DNA of 64,000 bases. Source: Deinococcus alpinitundrae (GTDB taxonomy: Bacteria > Deinococcota > Deinococci > Deinococcales > Deinococcaceae). This document shows, piece by piece, positions 33,832 through 43,053 of the stretch. Each line of letters starts with the position of its first letter. The first letter of the stretch is position 1. Below the pieces are notes generated by a model. That model was not told the DNA's origin and ran no database searches. It saw only the letters and a list, made by a program, of their open reading frames with translations. The position numbers and the translations under genes are program-made. The stretch lies in assembly GCF_009982895.1 (NCBI RefSeq), contig NZ_WXZL01000008.1, positions 62,001 through 126,000 of the forward strand, in the 5' to 3' direction.

Positions 33832-33837
33832 TAGAAT
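33832..33837 (+). promoter_or_regulatory. -10 box of leaderless gene at 33844
   Basis: TAGAAT followed by six bases and GTG. Confidence 0.55.
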
Positions 33838-33843
33838 GCCCCG

Positions 33844-34620
33844 GTGACCTCGCCCGACCCTCACCCCGACCCCCATACCGTGGACCGCGCCCGTAAACTG
33901 CTCTCGCTGTGGCGCGGCGCGGTGGGCGGCGAGAAAAGCAAGGCGCGCGGAGCCCTGATGCGGGTGTTGGAGGGCGCAAACCTGACCCTGCGCGACCTGG
34001 AGCCGGGCCTACCGCCCGGCCGCGACCCGGAAGATACCCTGACGCTGCGCGAGGCCGACACCCTGCTGGCCGCCCTGGACGGCAGTCCGACAGAGCGCGA
34101 CACGGCCCTGACCCGCCTGGCCGATCTGCCGAACCTGAGTGTGGCCGAGCGCGAACGGGTGCTGCGTTTTCTGGACGTGGGCCGCTTGGTGGTCTCGCGC
34201 GCCGAGGGCTGGGTGCAGGCCCAATCGGACGACGAACTCACCGCCGAGTCAGTGGCCCAGGCGGGCCGCTCGCTCGGCGAATCGGACGTGGCCCGCCATC
34301 CCGGCGCGACCCTGGCCGACTCGGCCCGCGATTTGAGCTTGCTGCACGCGGCCTCGCAGGTGCGCCCCGAGCGAACCCTCAAGGCCGCGGACGGGTACGA
34401 AGCGGCCTTTCTGGCGGCCCTCTGTGCGGCGCTGAGCCGGGTGCCCGCCAGCGTCAGCGGCCCCGATGCCCAGGGCCAGTATCAGGTCGCGGCGCACCTG
34501 AGCGTCAACGAACTCTCGCAGGTGCGTGCCCGGCTGTCGCGCGAGGCGGCGGGGTTGCGCCGCGAACTGCTGCGCGCCGCCCGCCTGTATGGCCGTGCGG
34601 TGGGCGAGCAGGCGCTCTAG
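33844..34620 (+). CDS. Conserved hypothetical protein, helical
   Basis: I do not recognise this 258-residue soluble protein. It is almost wholly helical in pattern, rich in Arg, Leu, Ala and Glu, with no Cys motif, signal or membrane segment. The leaderless GTG at 33844 is set by TAGAAT. It lies beside the IS element, whose left end stops about 20 bases before the -10 box, so the insertion may have displaced its original upstream promoter region. Confidence 0.6.
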   Translation: MTSPDPHPDPHTVDRARKLLSLWRGAVGGEKSKARGALMRVLEGANLTLRDLEPGLPPGRDPEDTLTLREADTLLAALDGSPTERDTALTRLADLPNLSVAERERVLRFLDVGRLVVSRAEGWVQAQSDDELTAESVAQAGRSLGESDVARHPGATLADSARDLSLLHAASQVRPERTLKAADGYEAAFLAALCAALSRVPASVSGPDAQGQYQVAAHLSVNELSQVRARLSREAAGLRRELLRAARLYGRAVGEQAL

Positions 34621-34634
34621 CCCTGCCAACAGCC

Positions 34635-34640
34635 TAGAAT
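34635..34640 (+). promoter_or_regulatory. -10 box before the gene at 34698
   Basis: TAGAAT with a leader of about 50 bases that includes AAGGAG nine bases before a TTG start. Confidence 0.5.
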
Positions 34641-34697
34641 GCCGCAAAGTCCGGTTCCATTTCTTCTCCCGCTTCCCGCCCACAAGGAGCTTTCCTC

Positions 34698-35681
34698 TTG
34701 CCCACTTCAGCCCAGTCCACTTCCACAAAGTCAAGAAAAGACCAGAGTGCTGCCGAACTGCTCACCCACTGGCAGGCGGCCCCGGCCGGGTTCAAGCATG
34801 TCGTGAGCGTTTCGCTCGGCTCAAGTCAGCGCGATGCCCGTGAGGAAACCGAATTGCTGGGCCAGAAGTTCGTGCTGGAGCGCCTGGGCACCGACGGCGA
34901 CATGAAGAAGCTGCGCGAGATGCTGCTCCTGCTCGACGGCAGGGTGGACGCTTTCGGGCTGGGCGGCACCGACATCTACATCGTGGCGGGGGAAAAGCGC
35001 TACACCTTCCGTGAGATCGCGCCGCTGGTGGCGGGCCTGAAAACCCCGGTGGTGGACGGCTCCGGCCTCAAGCACACTTTGGAGCGCGAGGCCATCGAGC
35101 AGCTTGAGCCGCTGATTCACTGGAAGGGTTGCCGCACCCTGCTGGTGTCGAGCGTGGACCGCTTCGGCATGGCCGAGGCCTTATCGGAAGCAGGCGCGGA
35201 CGTGCTGTACGGCGACATCGTCTTCGGGCTGAACCTGAACGTGCCGCTGCGGACCATGAACAGCATCCGCAAGGTGGCGCGGGTTATTTTGCCTGCCTTG
35301 ACCTTCCTGCCGTTCAAGTGGTTTTATCCGACCGGCGAGAAGCAGGAACTGAGTGTCAAGGGCGTGGGCACCCGGTATTACGACTGGGCCGAGGTGATCG
35401 CCGGGGACACCCACTACGTCAAGCGCTACGCGCCGGATCAGCTCACCGGCAAGACCATCCTGACCCAGACCATCACCGAAGCCGACCGCGAATGGGCGCG
35501 CTCGCACGGGATCAAGCGGCTGATCACCACCACGCCGCGGATCGGCAGCCGCAACTTTGCCACCAACGTGATGGAAGCGATGTTCGTGGCCTATCAGGGC
35601 GCGGGCGCGGCCCTCAGCGAGGCGCAGTACCGCGATCTGATCGCGCGGATGGACTTCAGGCCGCAGGTGACGGAGTTTTGA
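34698..35681 (+). CDS. Conserved protein of uncertain function (quinate-dehydrogenase-like annotation in relatives)
   Basis: A 327-residue soluble protein conserved, as far as I recall, in Deinococcus-Thermus, where relatives are labelled quinate 5-dehydrogenase on weak grounds. Seen: VVSVSLGSSQRDAREETELLG near the start, FGLGGTDIYIVAGEKRY, a VVDGSGLKHTLER segment, TLLVSSVDRFGMAEALSEAGADVLYGDIVFGL resembling a nucleotide-binding fold, and LITTTPRIGSRNFATNVMEAMFVAY near the end. I cannot name a catalytic residue. It starts at TTG because AAGGAG lies nine bases upstream and no ATG fits. Confidence 0.6.
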   Translation: MPTSAQSTSTKSRKDQSAAELLTHWQAAPAGFKHVVSVSLGSSQRDAREETELLGQKFVLERLGTDGDMKKLREMLLLLDGRVDAFGLGGTDIYIVAGEKRYTFREIAPLVAGLKTPVVDGSGLKHTLEREAIEQLEPLIHWKGCRTLLVSSVDRFGMAEALSEAGADVLYGDIVFGLNLNVPLRTMNSIRKVARVILPALTFLPFKWFYPTGEKQELSVKGVGTRYYDWAEVIAGDTHYVKRYAPDQLTGKTILTQTITEADREWARSHGIKRLITTTPRIGSRNFATNVMEAMFVAYQGAGAALSEAQYRDLIARMDFRPQVTEF

Positions 35682-35742
35682 ACCAGGCTTCGAAAATCTT
35701 TTTGCCGCCCCTACATCCATGCTCTGACGCGTTGGTGCACCC

Positions 35743-37305
35743 GTGACTGCCCCCCTCCAACAGCCCGCACCGCCCATCTCGCCCATCTGGATACGGCTCT
35801 GGTGGGCTGTGCTGGTACCGCTCTATGTGCTCTCCCCGCTCTCGTTGCTGGCCCTGCCACAGCTTCGCCGTCTGCCACGCCCGTTGTGGTGGGTGCTGGG
35901 CGGCTACGCGCTCAGCCAGCAGCTTCCGGCCCTGCTCTCACCTGAGCCGTTGCTGGCCAGCCTCCTGGCCCTGGCCCGCACGCTGCTGATGTTCGGCCTG
36001 ATCGGGGCTGGGCTGGCGCTGTCAGGGACGTCCTGGCTCCGGGGGCTGGCCTGGGGGCTGGCGACGGTTTACGCCACGGCACTGATTTATAGTGGCTTGG
36101 GCATGACGGAGCTGACCCAGCAGCGACTCTTTCACCCCTACATGACCTCGATTACTCTGGGCCTGACGGGGGCCTTCGGTCTCTGGTGGGCACTCTTCGC
36201 GGGGGGGCGCTGGTGGTGGCGCGTGCCGCTAGGCGTCGTCGCCATTGCCATTCTGCTGCTCTCCGGTAGTCGGGGTGGGTTGGCGGCGGCGGGTCTGGGC
36301 GCGCTGCTGGGGTCTCTGGTGCGCTTGCGCTGGCAGATCGCGCTCAGTCTGCTGTTGACCCTGGGGCTGCTGGGCGGTGGCCTGTACGCGGCCCAGCGCT
36401 TCGACGTGTCGTCGGTAACGCGCTTACTGAGCACCGACACTTCGGGACGCGATGTGGTGTGGTGGAATGCCATCTCGGTCATTCAGAGCGCTCCCCTCTC
36501 GGGCGTGGGCAGCTACCGCCTGGGCGCACGCTTCGCGCCGCCGGGGGGCCAGTGCGTATTGTGGACGGCACCCAATAACCCCGTGCCCGCTTGCCCAAAC
36601 TTCATCAGCCGCCTGGGGTACCCCTGGCTGATCGCCCACAACGTGACCTTGCAGCAGTTGGCCGAAACGGGGCCACTGGGCTTGCTGGGGTTGTTCGTGT
36701 TGCTTGGCGTGGTGGCCGTGAGTGCCGCCTGGGTCCGCGATCCGCTGGGTGTGGCGGTCATCTCAGGGCTGCTGCTGGCCACGGCCACCGACAATACGCT
36801 GGTGGTGCCAAGTCCGGGCGTGGCTGAGATCTTCTGGGTCATGGTCGGAGCGGTGCTGGGCCAGCTGCCCTGTGATGTGCCTGTGGCCCGCTGGCCGCTG
36901 CTGGGTTGGCCAGCGGGCCTGACAGCAGCGGGCTTGATGCTGGCCCTGTCGCTGCCGTTCCTAGCTTCCTTGAAGGTGCCGCCGCCCAATCCGGCTTATC
37001 GGCTGTCTACTTTGATCGCGCCCACTACAGTCAAGACAACCCAGAAATACAGTGTCTATGTCCAGTTTGATTTGCCGCCTGGAAAATATAGAGCTGAATT
37101 GCGGACCTGTCTCAAGAGCTGTACCTATCTCGTCACCGTACCACTCAATGTTCAGGCTAAGATCGCAGCGCCGTTGTTGGCTTTCACGCAGGATCTATAT
37201 CCTCAGCCACGCCAGCGTCTGGAGCTGCTGCTCTATCCTGGCGACTCAACGCTGCGCCCAGTACCTTTTGCCCAACGGAGCTGGATGGTCGAGTGGCAGC
37301 CATGA
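35743..37305 (+). CDS. O-antigen ligase/polymerase-like membrane protein with C-terminal soluble domain
   Basis: A 520-residue protein of the WaaL/Wzy_C (O-antigen ligase) family, which joins lipid-linked glycan to an acceptor or to another repeat outside the inner membrane. About ten membrane segments cover residues 15-405. The periplasmic loop with VVWWNAISVIQSAPLSGVGSYRLG and later YPWLIAHNVTLQQLAETGPLGLLGLF (the conserved His-containing motif) is diagnostic. After the last membrane segment, residues about 410-520 form a beta-rich domain with two Cys. Start is GTG at 35743. Its stop overlaps the next ATG by four bases, so the two are coupled. Confidence 0.85.
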   Translation: MTAPLQQPAPPISPIWIRLWWAVLVPLYVLSPLSLLALPQLRRLPRPLWWVLGGYALSQQLPALLSPEPLLASLLALARTLLMFGLIGAGLALSGTSWLRGLAWGLATVYATALIYSGLGMTELTQQRLFHPYMTSITLGLTGAFGLWWALFAGGRWWWRVPLGVVAIAILLLSGSRGGLAAAGLGALLGSLVRLRWQIALSLLLTLGLLGGGLYAAQRFDVSSVTRLLSTDTSGRDVVWWNAISVIQSAPLSGVGSYRLGARFAPPGGQCVLWTAPNNPVPACPNFISRLGYPWLIAHNVTLQQLAETGPLGLLGLFVLLGVVAVSAAWVRDPLGVAVISGLLLATATDNTLVVPSPGVAEIFWVMVGAVLGQLPCDVPVARWPLLGWPAGLTAAGLMLALSLPFLASLKVPPPNPAYRLSTLIAPTTVKTTQKYSVYVQFDLPPGKYRAELRTCLKSCTYLVTVPLNVQAKIAAPLLAFTQDLYPQPRQRLELLLYPGDSTLRPVPFAQRSWMVEWQP

Positions 37306-38120
37306 GCTTGTGGAATAAGGCTTCCCTGATTGGCCTGCCTTTGGTCGTGGCGGGTTGTCTGGGCACAATGGCTCAGAGACTGAATCCCCAGCCGCTCCAG
37401 ATAGATCTGCCTTTAGAGCTCGACTGTATCGAGCCGCCAAAATTCGAAGTGGGCTATGAGGGTGGCGAGAATTATCTCGTGATGCGAAATAAAACTTACC
37501 ACTTTCAGAGCACTTCCTGGCTGCAAGTAGACCTCTGCTCGGCAGGAATATTGGAAATCTCAGGCTACGGTGAGGAGGCTGGTGATGAAGCGCCCAGATT
37601 AGCTGCGATCCTCAATAGCCAAGTTCTTGATATCCAGTCTTTCACCCAGGAGCACACCTGGAAGCTGAGAATTCCGGCACCGGGCCGCCTGATCCTGGGT
37701 TACTTCAACGACTATTATCTGGCGGATGTGCGGGTGGCGACCTTGTCGCACTTTGAAGTCAAGTCCTCTCAATGCATTGGTGTACCGAGAATAAATGTGA
37801 CTAGAGCCAGTAGTAGCAAGTGGTATGAATCGGCTAACGTCGCCACGATCATTTCCAGTTCTATCTTAACCGCTGTTCCCTGTGGTCCCGGTCAGTTGAC
37901 CTTCAGTTTAGTAGGCCGTGAGGGGAACAATGCTTTTCCTCAACTCAGCATCATGCAGGGAGGCAAGGTGTTGGCTCAGCCACTCAGTAGGGCGCAATCC
38001 CAAACGGTCAGCTTGGAGGTGGGGGCCTCGCCCGTTAAAATAATATTGCTCAATCCTTACGGCAAGACGTTAGCAGACAGGAATCTGATCATCACTCGAC
38101 TAAAGTTTTCGCCACGCTAA
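37302..38120 (+). CDS. Predicted lipoprotein coupled to the O-antigen ligase-like gene
   Basis: A 272-residue exported protein of no recognised family. The N-terminus MSLWNKASLIGLPLVVAGCLG has a lipobox (VVAGC), so Cys18 is probably acylated. The rest is beta-rich and soluble, with five further Cys and three repeated-looking beta segments around residues 35-110, 115-165 and 170-260, possibly carbohydrate-binding folds; that is inference from pattern only. The ATG (37302) overlaps the upstream TGA. Being made with the ligase suggests a role in placing or anchoring the polymer. Confidence 0.65.
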   Translation: MSLWNKASLIGLPLVVAGCLGTMAQRLNPQPLQIDLPLELDCIEPPKFEVGYEGGENYLVMRNKTYHFQSTSWLQVDLCSAGILEISGYGEEAGDEAPRLAAILNSQVLDIQSFTQEHTWKLRIPAPGRLILGYFNDYYLADVRVATLSHFEVKSSQCIGVPRINVTRASSSKWYESANVATIISSSILTAVPCGPGQLTFSLVGREGNNAFPQLSIMQGGKVLAQPLSRAQSQTVSLEVGASPVKIILLNPYGKTLADRNLIITRLKFSPR

Positions 38121-38339
38121 CTGTCAGTTACCAATTTACTGCACCTCGGCAGATCCTTCTGCCTCTATGCATTCTTCGATAAATTTACTGTCCAGCTCAT
38201 CTGGTTCTTTTGCCCTCGCAGCCTACTGCTCCTTGACAGAGCGCCGGTCACTGGATAGTACCGTAACGTACTATAGCATCGTAATATACTTCGGCACGTC
38301 TTGGTAAATTAAAGGGTATCTTTATCAACTGGGGGAAAT
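38121..38339. other. Intergenic control region before the dehydratase gene
   Basis: About 220 bases, AT-rich in its second half. It holds the promoter and palindrome described at 38233-38273 and two more AT-rich strings (TATAGC, TAATATACT). No ORF or RNA gene is seen. Confidence 0.4.
38233..38273 (+). promoter_or_regulatory. Consensus promoter with overlapping 18-bp palindrome
   Basis: A perfect -35 box TTGACA (38233-38238) is followed after exactly 17 bases by TAGTAC (38256-38261). That -10 box is the left arm of a perfect palindrome, TAGTAC-cgtaac-GTACTA (38256-38273), placed to act as an operator. Confidence 0.65.
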
Positions 38340-40163
38340 GTGCAGAACCGAGTCCTGAAATATGTCATTGATTTGTTTATCTGGACACTCGCAGCGCCGC
38401 TGGCATTTGTGCTACGGCTTAGTGGTGAGCGCCTGACCGGTTATCTCAATATCATCCTGATCTATACTCTGGTTGGTTTGTTGCTCAAGGCGCTGATGCT
38501 GGGCTTCTCAAAACCTCATCTGCGAATCTGGCACCGGGTCAGCCTCATTGACTTACAGCATTTGGCACGTGCGGTGGCGCTGGGCGGGCTGCTGATGGTG
38601 CTGTTGACCTTTTTACTGCCGGTTAATTTCAGCGTCCCCCGTAGCGTCCCGGTGATCTCGACGGCCCTGGCTTTGATCGGTATGACTGCCGTGCGTGTGT
38701 TGACGAGAACCTACGTGACCTCAGACAGAAGGAGACATGGTGAGGTCGTCAGAAAACGTACCCTGATCGTGGGGGCAGGTGAGGCGGGCACCATGCTCGC
38801 CAGAGAGATGCTCAACAACGCCGCCGCCGGGTTCGTGCCCGTTAGTTTCCTGGATGATGATCCGGTCAAGCAGGGCCGCCTGCTGATGGGCTTGCCGATT
38901 AATGGGCCGTTGTCGGCGCTGCCTCAAGTGGCCCAGCAACTCGCTGTGGAAGAAGTGGTGATCGCCATGCCCTCAGTACAGGGCACACTGATCCGTCAAC
39001 TGACCAGCGCTGCCAGGGCTGCTCATCTGCGCTACCGCATCCTACCGAGTCTGGGCGAGATCTTGCAGGGGCAGGATGCCCTCTTTCAACTACGCGATGT
39101 CAACGTCGAGGATCTGCTGCGCCGTACCCCAGTGCGTCTCGATCTGGACAGCATCGCTCGCTACGTTGAGAATCGCACGGTATTGGTGACCGGTGCGGGC
39201 GGCTCCATCGGCTCGGAAATCGTGCGGCAGGTAGCGCGTTTTCAGCCGCATCAGATCGTGTTGCTGGGGCGCGGTGAGAACAGCATCTTCAGCATTCAGC
39301 AGGAACTCCGGATGAATTGGCCCGAGGTGCCGACAGTGGCGATTATCGCGGATGTGCGCGGGCGTGACCGCCTGCGTCAAGTGTTCGATCAGTACAGGCC
39401 AGAGGTCGTCTACCACGCGGCGGCGCACAAACACGTGCCGCTGATGGAGGCTCAGCCCGGCGAGGCGGTGCTCAACAATGTCTTCGGAACCCGAAATATT
39501 GCTGAGCTATGCCTTGACTTCCAGGTGCAACGACTGGTGAATATCTCTACAGACAAGGCGGTCAATCCCAGCTCAGTGATGGGTTCAACTAAGCGGCTGG
39601 CAGAAATGGTCGTGTCGGCGGCGGCGCAGCGCGCCAAACTGGGTCAGGCCTTCATGTCGGTGCGCTTCGGCAATGTGCTGGGCAGTCGGGGTAGCGTGGT
39701 GCCGACCTTCCTGGCGCAGATCCGGGCAGGTGGTCCGGTGACGGTGACGCACCCCGATATGGTGCGCTTCTTCATGACCATTCCCGAAGCGGCTCGGCTG
39801 GTGCTGCAAGCCGGAGGTCTGGCCAGCAACAACAACGTATACGTGCTCGACATGGGCCAGCCGGTCAAGATCGTGGATCTGGCACGGGACGTGGTACAGC
39901 TTTCCGGGGCCAGGGACATTGAGATCGTCTTTACCGGCACCCGGCCCGGTGAAAAGCTCTACGAGGAGCTGCTGACGGCAAGCGAGCATGTCGGCCGAAC
40001 CACCCACCAGGACATTATGGTGGCAGCGCTGGAGCATCCTCACCCCGAGCTATTTGGTGAGGAGCTGACCGTCATTGAACGCCAGGCGTTAGCAGGCGAC
40101 GGCGAGGGCGTACGCCGCACCATCCGCCGTCTGCTGCCGGAAAGTACCGTCAATAGCGCTTAA
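38340..40163 (+). CDS. CapD/PglF/WbpM-type NDP-sugar 4,6-dehydratase (membrane)
   Basis: A 607-residue membrane-bound dehydratase that converts UDP-GlcNAc to its 4-keto-6-deoxy form. Residues 1-125 hold four membrane segments; about 135-260 is a CoA-binding-like Rossmann domain (LIVGAGEAGTMLAREML); the catalytic domain begins with VLVTGAGGSIGSEIVRQV near 281 and contains NISTDKAVNPSSVMGSTKRLAE, the modified SDR active site of this group. GTG at 38340 is the start, with GGGGGA upstream. It probably supplies the keto sugar that the reductase half of the fusion at 40235-41806 reduces, giving UDP-QuiNAc (inference from WreV/WreQ-type pathways). Confidence 0.92.
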   Translation: MQNRVLKYVIDLFIWTLAAPLAFVLRLSGERLTGYLNIILIYTLVGLLLKALMLGFSKPHLRIWHRVSLIDLQHLARAVALGGLLMVLLTFLLPVNFSVPRSVPVISTALALIGMTAVRVLTRTYVTSDRRRHGEVVRKRTLIVGAGEAGTMLAREMLNNAAAGFVPVSFLDDDPVKQGRLLMGLPINGPLSALPQVAQQLAVEEVVIAMPSVQGTLIRQLTSAARAAHLRYRILPSLGEILQGQDALFQLRDVNVEDLLRRTPVRLDLDSIARYVENRTVLVTGAGGSIGSEIVRQVARFQPHQIVLLGRGENSIFSIQQELRMNWPEVPTVAIIADVRGRDRLRQVFDQYRPEVVYHAAAHKHVPLMEAQPGEAVLNNVFGTRNIAELCLDFQVQRLVNISTDKAVNPSSVMGSTKRLAEMVVSAAAQRAKLGQAFMSVRFGNVLGSRGSVVPTFLAQIRAGGPVTVTHPDMVRFFMTIPEAARLVLQAGGLASNNNVYVLDMGQPVKIVDLARDVVQLSGARDIEIVFTGTRPGEKLYEELLTASEHVGRTTHQDIMVAALEHPHPELFGEELTVIERQALAGDGEGVRRTIRRLLPESTVNSA

Positions 40164-40234
40164 ACGCTAATGTGGCATTGTTACATTCATATAAATATTC
40201 ATTGCTTTTTAACATATGTTGATTTAAGTGTGGC

Positions 40235-41806
40235 CTATTTGTTTCCAACCCCGCTTAATATGGAGTTCAGAGTGATTTTCAGAATTCTCCAATCCATTTT
40301 GGGTCCTAACCGCTTTAAATAGTAACTGTCGCGTTCTACTTTTTCCTTATCACTTAAATTGTCACGTCCTGTAACCTGAGCATGTCCAGTAATACCAGGT
40401 AACAGTTGATCCACCCCGGTTTGCTCACGCAGGTGCAAGACTGGGTATTGGGTCATCAGGGCGGGACGGGGACCGATAAAGCTCATTTCACCCTTCAACA
40501 CGTTTAGAAGTTGCGGTAATTCATCTAGACTGGTGCGGCGTAGGAAAGCTCCTAGGCGGGTAATGACCTTCAAGCCAGACTGCTGCATTTCCTCAGTTGA
40601 GAGATTCGGGGCGTCAGACCGCATAGTCCTGAATTTGTAGATCTTGAAGGGCTGATGCAATCGCCCTGCTCTTTCCTGACGGAAAATGGCGGGGCCAGGA
40701 GAATCGAGACGAATGAGGATCGCCAAAAATAGATAAATAGGGAGCAGGACAATCAGACCTAAGGTAGCAGCGATCTTTTCCAACAGGGTACGCAGAAGCA
40801 AATAGAGTTTCTGACTAAGGCCAAGCTGGATTTTGGATTGTATTGCAGAAGAAGGCTCGGCCTGATTCATGCTGCGCCCTGTTCGGGCGACGGCCTGCCA
40901 TACAGGATAAGGTGCGCTCCATTCCAGCCGTCTTTGGGCCTTTTCGCTGCTGATCTGAAGCGAACCAGTTAGACGCTTGATCATGTTTGTACGCCCTGTC
41001 ATGCGGCCTACTAGGGCTAGAATGCCCACGGGAACGCGTGGTAGGTGAGCAATCTTGCCCTGTGCTTCAGCCAGGTCACGGGTAAGCGCGGCGGTAGACA
41101 GGTCTTCACCGTCGGAGGCAAAGAACACTTCGCCAGCGGCGGCGGGGTGTTCTAGTGTCAGCGTAATCAGATCGGCCAAATTCTCGACATAAATCATGCT
41201 TCGCTGGTTTCGTACTGCCCCAATGGGCAGCGGCACCCCCCGGCCTGCTGCCCGGCCCAGAGCCATGAAATTGGCTTTTACGCCAGGACCATACACCAGT
41301 GGGGGACGCAACACGACAATATCCAGCCCGGTTTCTCGTCCAAGTTGCAGTAGAGCGTTCTCGGCTCTAAATTTGCTGACGCCGTAAGGGTCCGTCGGAC
41401 TGGGTATATCCAGCTCAGTAAGGGGTCTTGAAGTCTGCTCACCGTTGACCTTGACCGAGCTGAGGTAAACGAAACGTCCGATGCCGCGTTGGGCTGCTGC
41501 CTGTGCCAGCGATAGTGCTGCGTCATGGTTGACTGCCATATATGCTGCCAGCGGGTCGGGGTGAGTGTCATTCATGACATGTACGCGTGCAGCCAAGTAA
41601 ACGACGCTGTCTATACCATCCAGCAGTGCACCCCAGGCAATGTCAGGCTGTGTCAGATCAGGTAGTACTGTGTACTCTGCACCATCGGGAATTCCCGCAG
41701 GCTGTCTGGCGGCGGCCCGCACAGTGTACCTCCCCTTTAACAGATAGCCCACCAGTGCTTTGCCCACAAATCCACTTGCGCCCACCACAAGTACTGTTCT
41801 TCCCAT
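40235..41806 (-). CDS. Fusion: NAD-dependent epimerase/reductase + initiating phosphoglycosyltransferase
   Basis: A 523-residue bifunctional protein. Residues 1-310 are an extended [22 protein letters not shown] (5-23), [11 protein letters not shown] and [10 protein letters not shown] (YxxxK). Residues about 325-523 are a monotopic phosphoglycosyltransferase (bacterial sugar transferase): membrane hairpin [32 protein letters not shown], then [39 protein letters not shown] and [15 protein letters not shown]. The latter start O-antigen or EPS units by moving a sugar phosphate to undecaprenyl phosphate. In Rhizobium these two activities are separate neighbours (WreQ, WreU). It is the last gene of the minus-strand operon; its ATG overlaps the upstream TAA. 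Confidence 0.9.
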   Translation of the reverse strand: MGRTVLVVGASGFVGKALVGYLLKGRYTVRAAARQPAGIPDGAEYTVLPDLTQPDIAWGALLDGIDSVVYLAARVHVMNDTHPDPLAAYMAVNHDAALSLAQAAAQRGIGRFVYLSSVKVNGEQTSRPLTELDIPSPTDPYGVSKFRAENALLQLGRETGLDIVVLRPPLVYGPGVKANFMALGRAAGRGVPLPIGAVRNQRSMIYVENLADLITLTLEHPAAAGEVFFASDGEDLSTAALTRDLAEAQGKIAHLPRVPVGILALVGRMTGRTNMIKRLTGSLQISSEKAQRRLEWSAPYPVWQAVARTGRSMNQAEPSSAIQSKIQLGLSQKLYLLLRTLLEKIAATLGLIVLLPIYLFLAILIRLDSPGPAIFRQERAGRLHQPFKIYKFRTMRSDAPNLSTEEMQQSGLKVITRLGAFLRRTSLDELPQLLNVLKGEMSFIGPRPALMTQYPVLHLREQTGVDQLLPGITGHAQVTGRDNLSDKEKVERDSYYLKRLGPKMDWRILKITLNSILSGVGNK

Positions 41807-43053
41807 TATCGCTGCCCTACCTGTTTCTGTCTCGGTCGTTCTAATAATGCTTGTTTGAGCATGTTTTCCAGCTCTGAGAGGAGAGTTTCGCGTTCGAAGT
41901 GTTTCTCGAAGTATTTCCGGCCAAGCTGCCCCAAATTCTTTCGCGCGGCTTGATCCATTTGCTGTAATTGGATAGCAGCGTTCGCCAGTGCCTCGCTGTT
42001 GCCCGGCGGAACGGCCAAGCCAGCGCCTGCCTCTCGCACGATTTGTGCGCCTTCACCTTCTAACGCGGCCAGAATAGGCCGTCCACAGGCCAGATATGAT
42101 TGCAACTTGGCGGGAACAGTTAAAGCAAATAGATCATCCGCTGTTAGGGATACTAGAAGCGTATCGGCCTGGGCAAAATAAGTGGGCATTTCGGACGCTG
42201 GGTGACTGCCTAGGAAATGCACGTTGTCTAGTCCAAGTGCCGCTGCTTGCAGCCTCATTTCTTCACGGACGCTGCCGTCTCCAAGGAAAATCCACTGGAT
42301 ACCGTGGCTCCGGGTCCGCTCTGCCGCTTCGAGGACGGTGAATAGATCTTGAGCAGCTCCCATGTTGCCTGCGAACATGATTTTGAAGCCATCTGGCAGA
42401 CCCTTGGCTCTGGCCCAGGCAAAATCCGGAATCTGGGGCTGGTAAAAACTTTCGGCATACTGCGGGTAATAATGAATCCGCTCTAGCAGTACGCCCAGTC
42501 TCTGGACCTTCGGGATAAAGGCCTGTGAAGTTACCAGAATCTGATCACATGCCCGGTAGATGCCCCGGACCATCAATTCCACGGCGCGCAGCAAGAGCGG
42601 TTGTGTCACGAATCCAGTGGCTAACAGGCTTTCGGGCCAGAGGTCTTGAATGTAGAACAGAAGGGGGCGACCCGTCCTATGCTTAATTGCCATCGCTGGA
42701 AACCCTACCGTCATGGGTGAGGGTTCATAGACGAAGATAGTGTCGAAGTCTCTACCCACCAGACCAGGACCGAACAGGCTGCCCGACACGGCGAACGAGA
42801 GGTAGTTGAGGGCCAGTTTCAAGCCGCTGCCCTGTCCCCTCGCCACCATCGGCACCCGGATGACCCGAATATTCTCGTACTGTTCTTCAACAACCTGCTT
42901 GCCCTGGTAACCGTGGGTGAAACTCCCCCCCGGATAGTTGGGGTGACCGGTCAGTACTGTAATCTGGTGGCCACGCTCGTGTAACCCAGTGACCATATCG
43001 TTGATACGAAAATTCTCAGGCCAGAAATACTGCGTGATCACCAAGATATGCAT
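41806..43053 (-). CDS. wbuB: WbuB-type GT4 glycosyltransferase
   Basis: A 415-residue cytoplasmic glycosyltransferase that, in related loci, adds L-FucNAc during O-unit assembly. HILVITQYFWPENFRINDMV at the start, LLFYIQDLWPESLLATG near 130, FAGNMGAAQDLFTVLEAAE near 240 and VPAKLQSYLACGRPILA near 320 (acidic-side nucleotide-sugar region) are WbuB features. I start it at 43053 (MHILVITQ), where ATG overlaps the stop of the epimerase gene by one base; five extra codons upstream are possible. Its place after fnlC fits L-FucNAc transfer. Confidence 0.85.
   Translation of the reverse strand: MHILVITQYFWPENFRINDMVTGLHERGHQITVLTGHPNYPGGSFTHGYQGKQVVEEQYENIRVIRVPMVARGQGSGLKLALNYLSFAVSGSLFGPGLVGRDFDTIFVYEPSPMTVGFPAMAIKHRTGRPLLFYIQDLWPESLLATGFVTQPLLLRAVELMVRGIYRACDQILVTSQAFIPKVQRLGVLLERIHYYPQYAESFYQPQIPDFAWARAKGLPDGFKIMFAGNMGAAQDLFTVLEAAERTRSHGIQWIFLGDGSVREEMRLQAAALGLDNVHFLGSHPASEMPTYFAQADTLLVSLTADDLFALTVPAKLQSYLACGRPILAALEGEGAQIVREAGAGLAVPPGNSEALANAAIQLQQMDQAARKNLGQLGRKYFEKHFERETLLSELENMLKQALLERPRQKQVGQR

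Noticed and set aside
40164..40234. Terminator between the convergent dehydratase and fusion genes
   Set aside because: The gap is AT-rich with a short AACATATGTT palindrome, but no stable stem with a T run is found.
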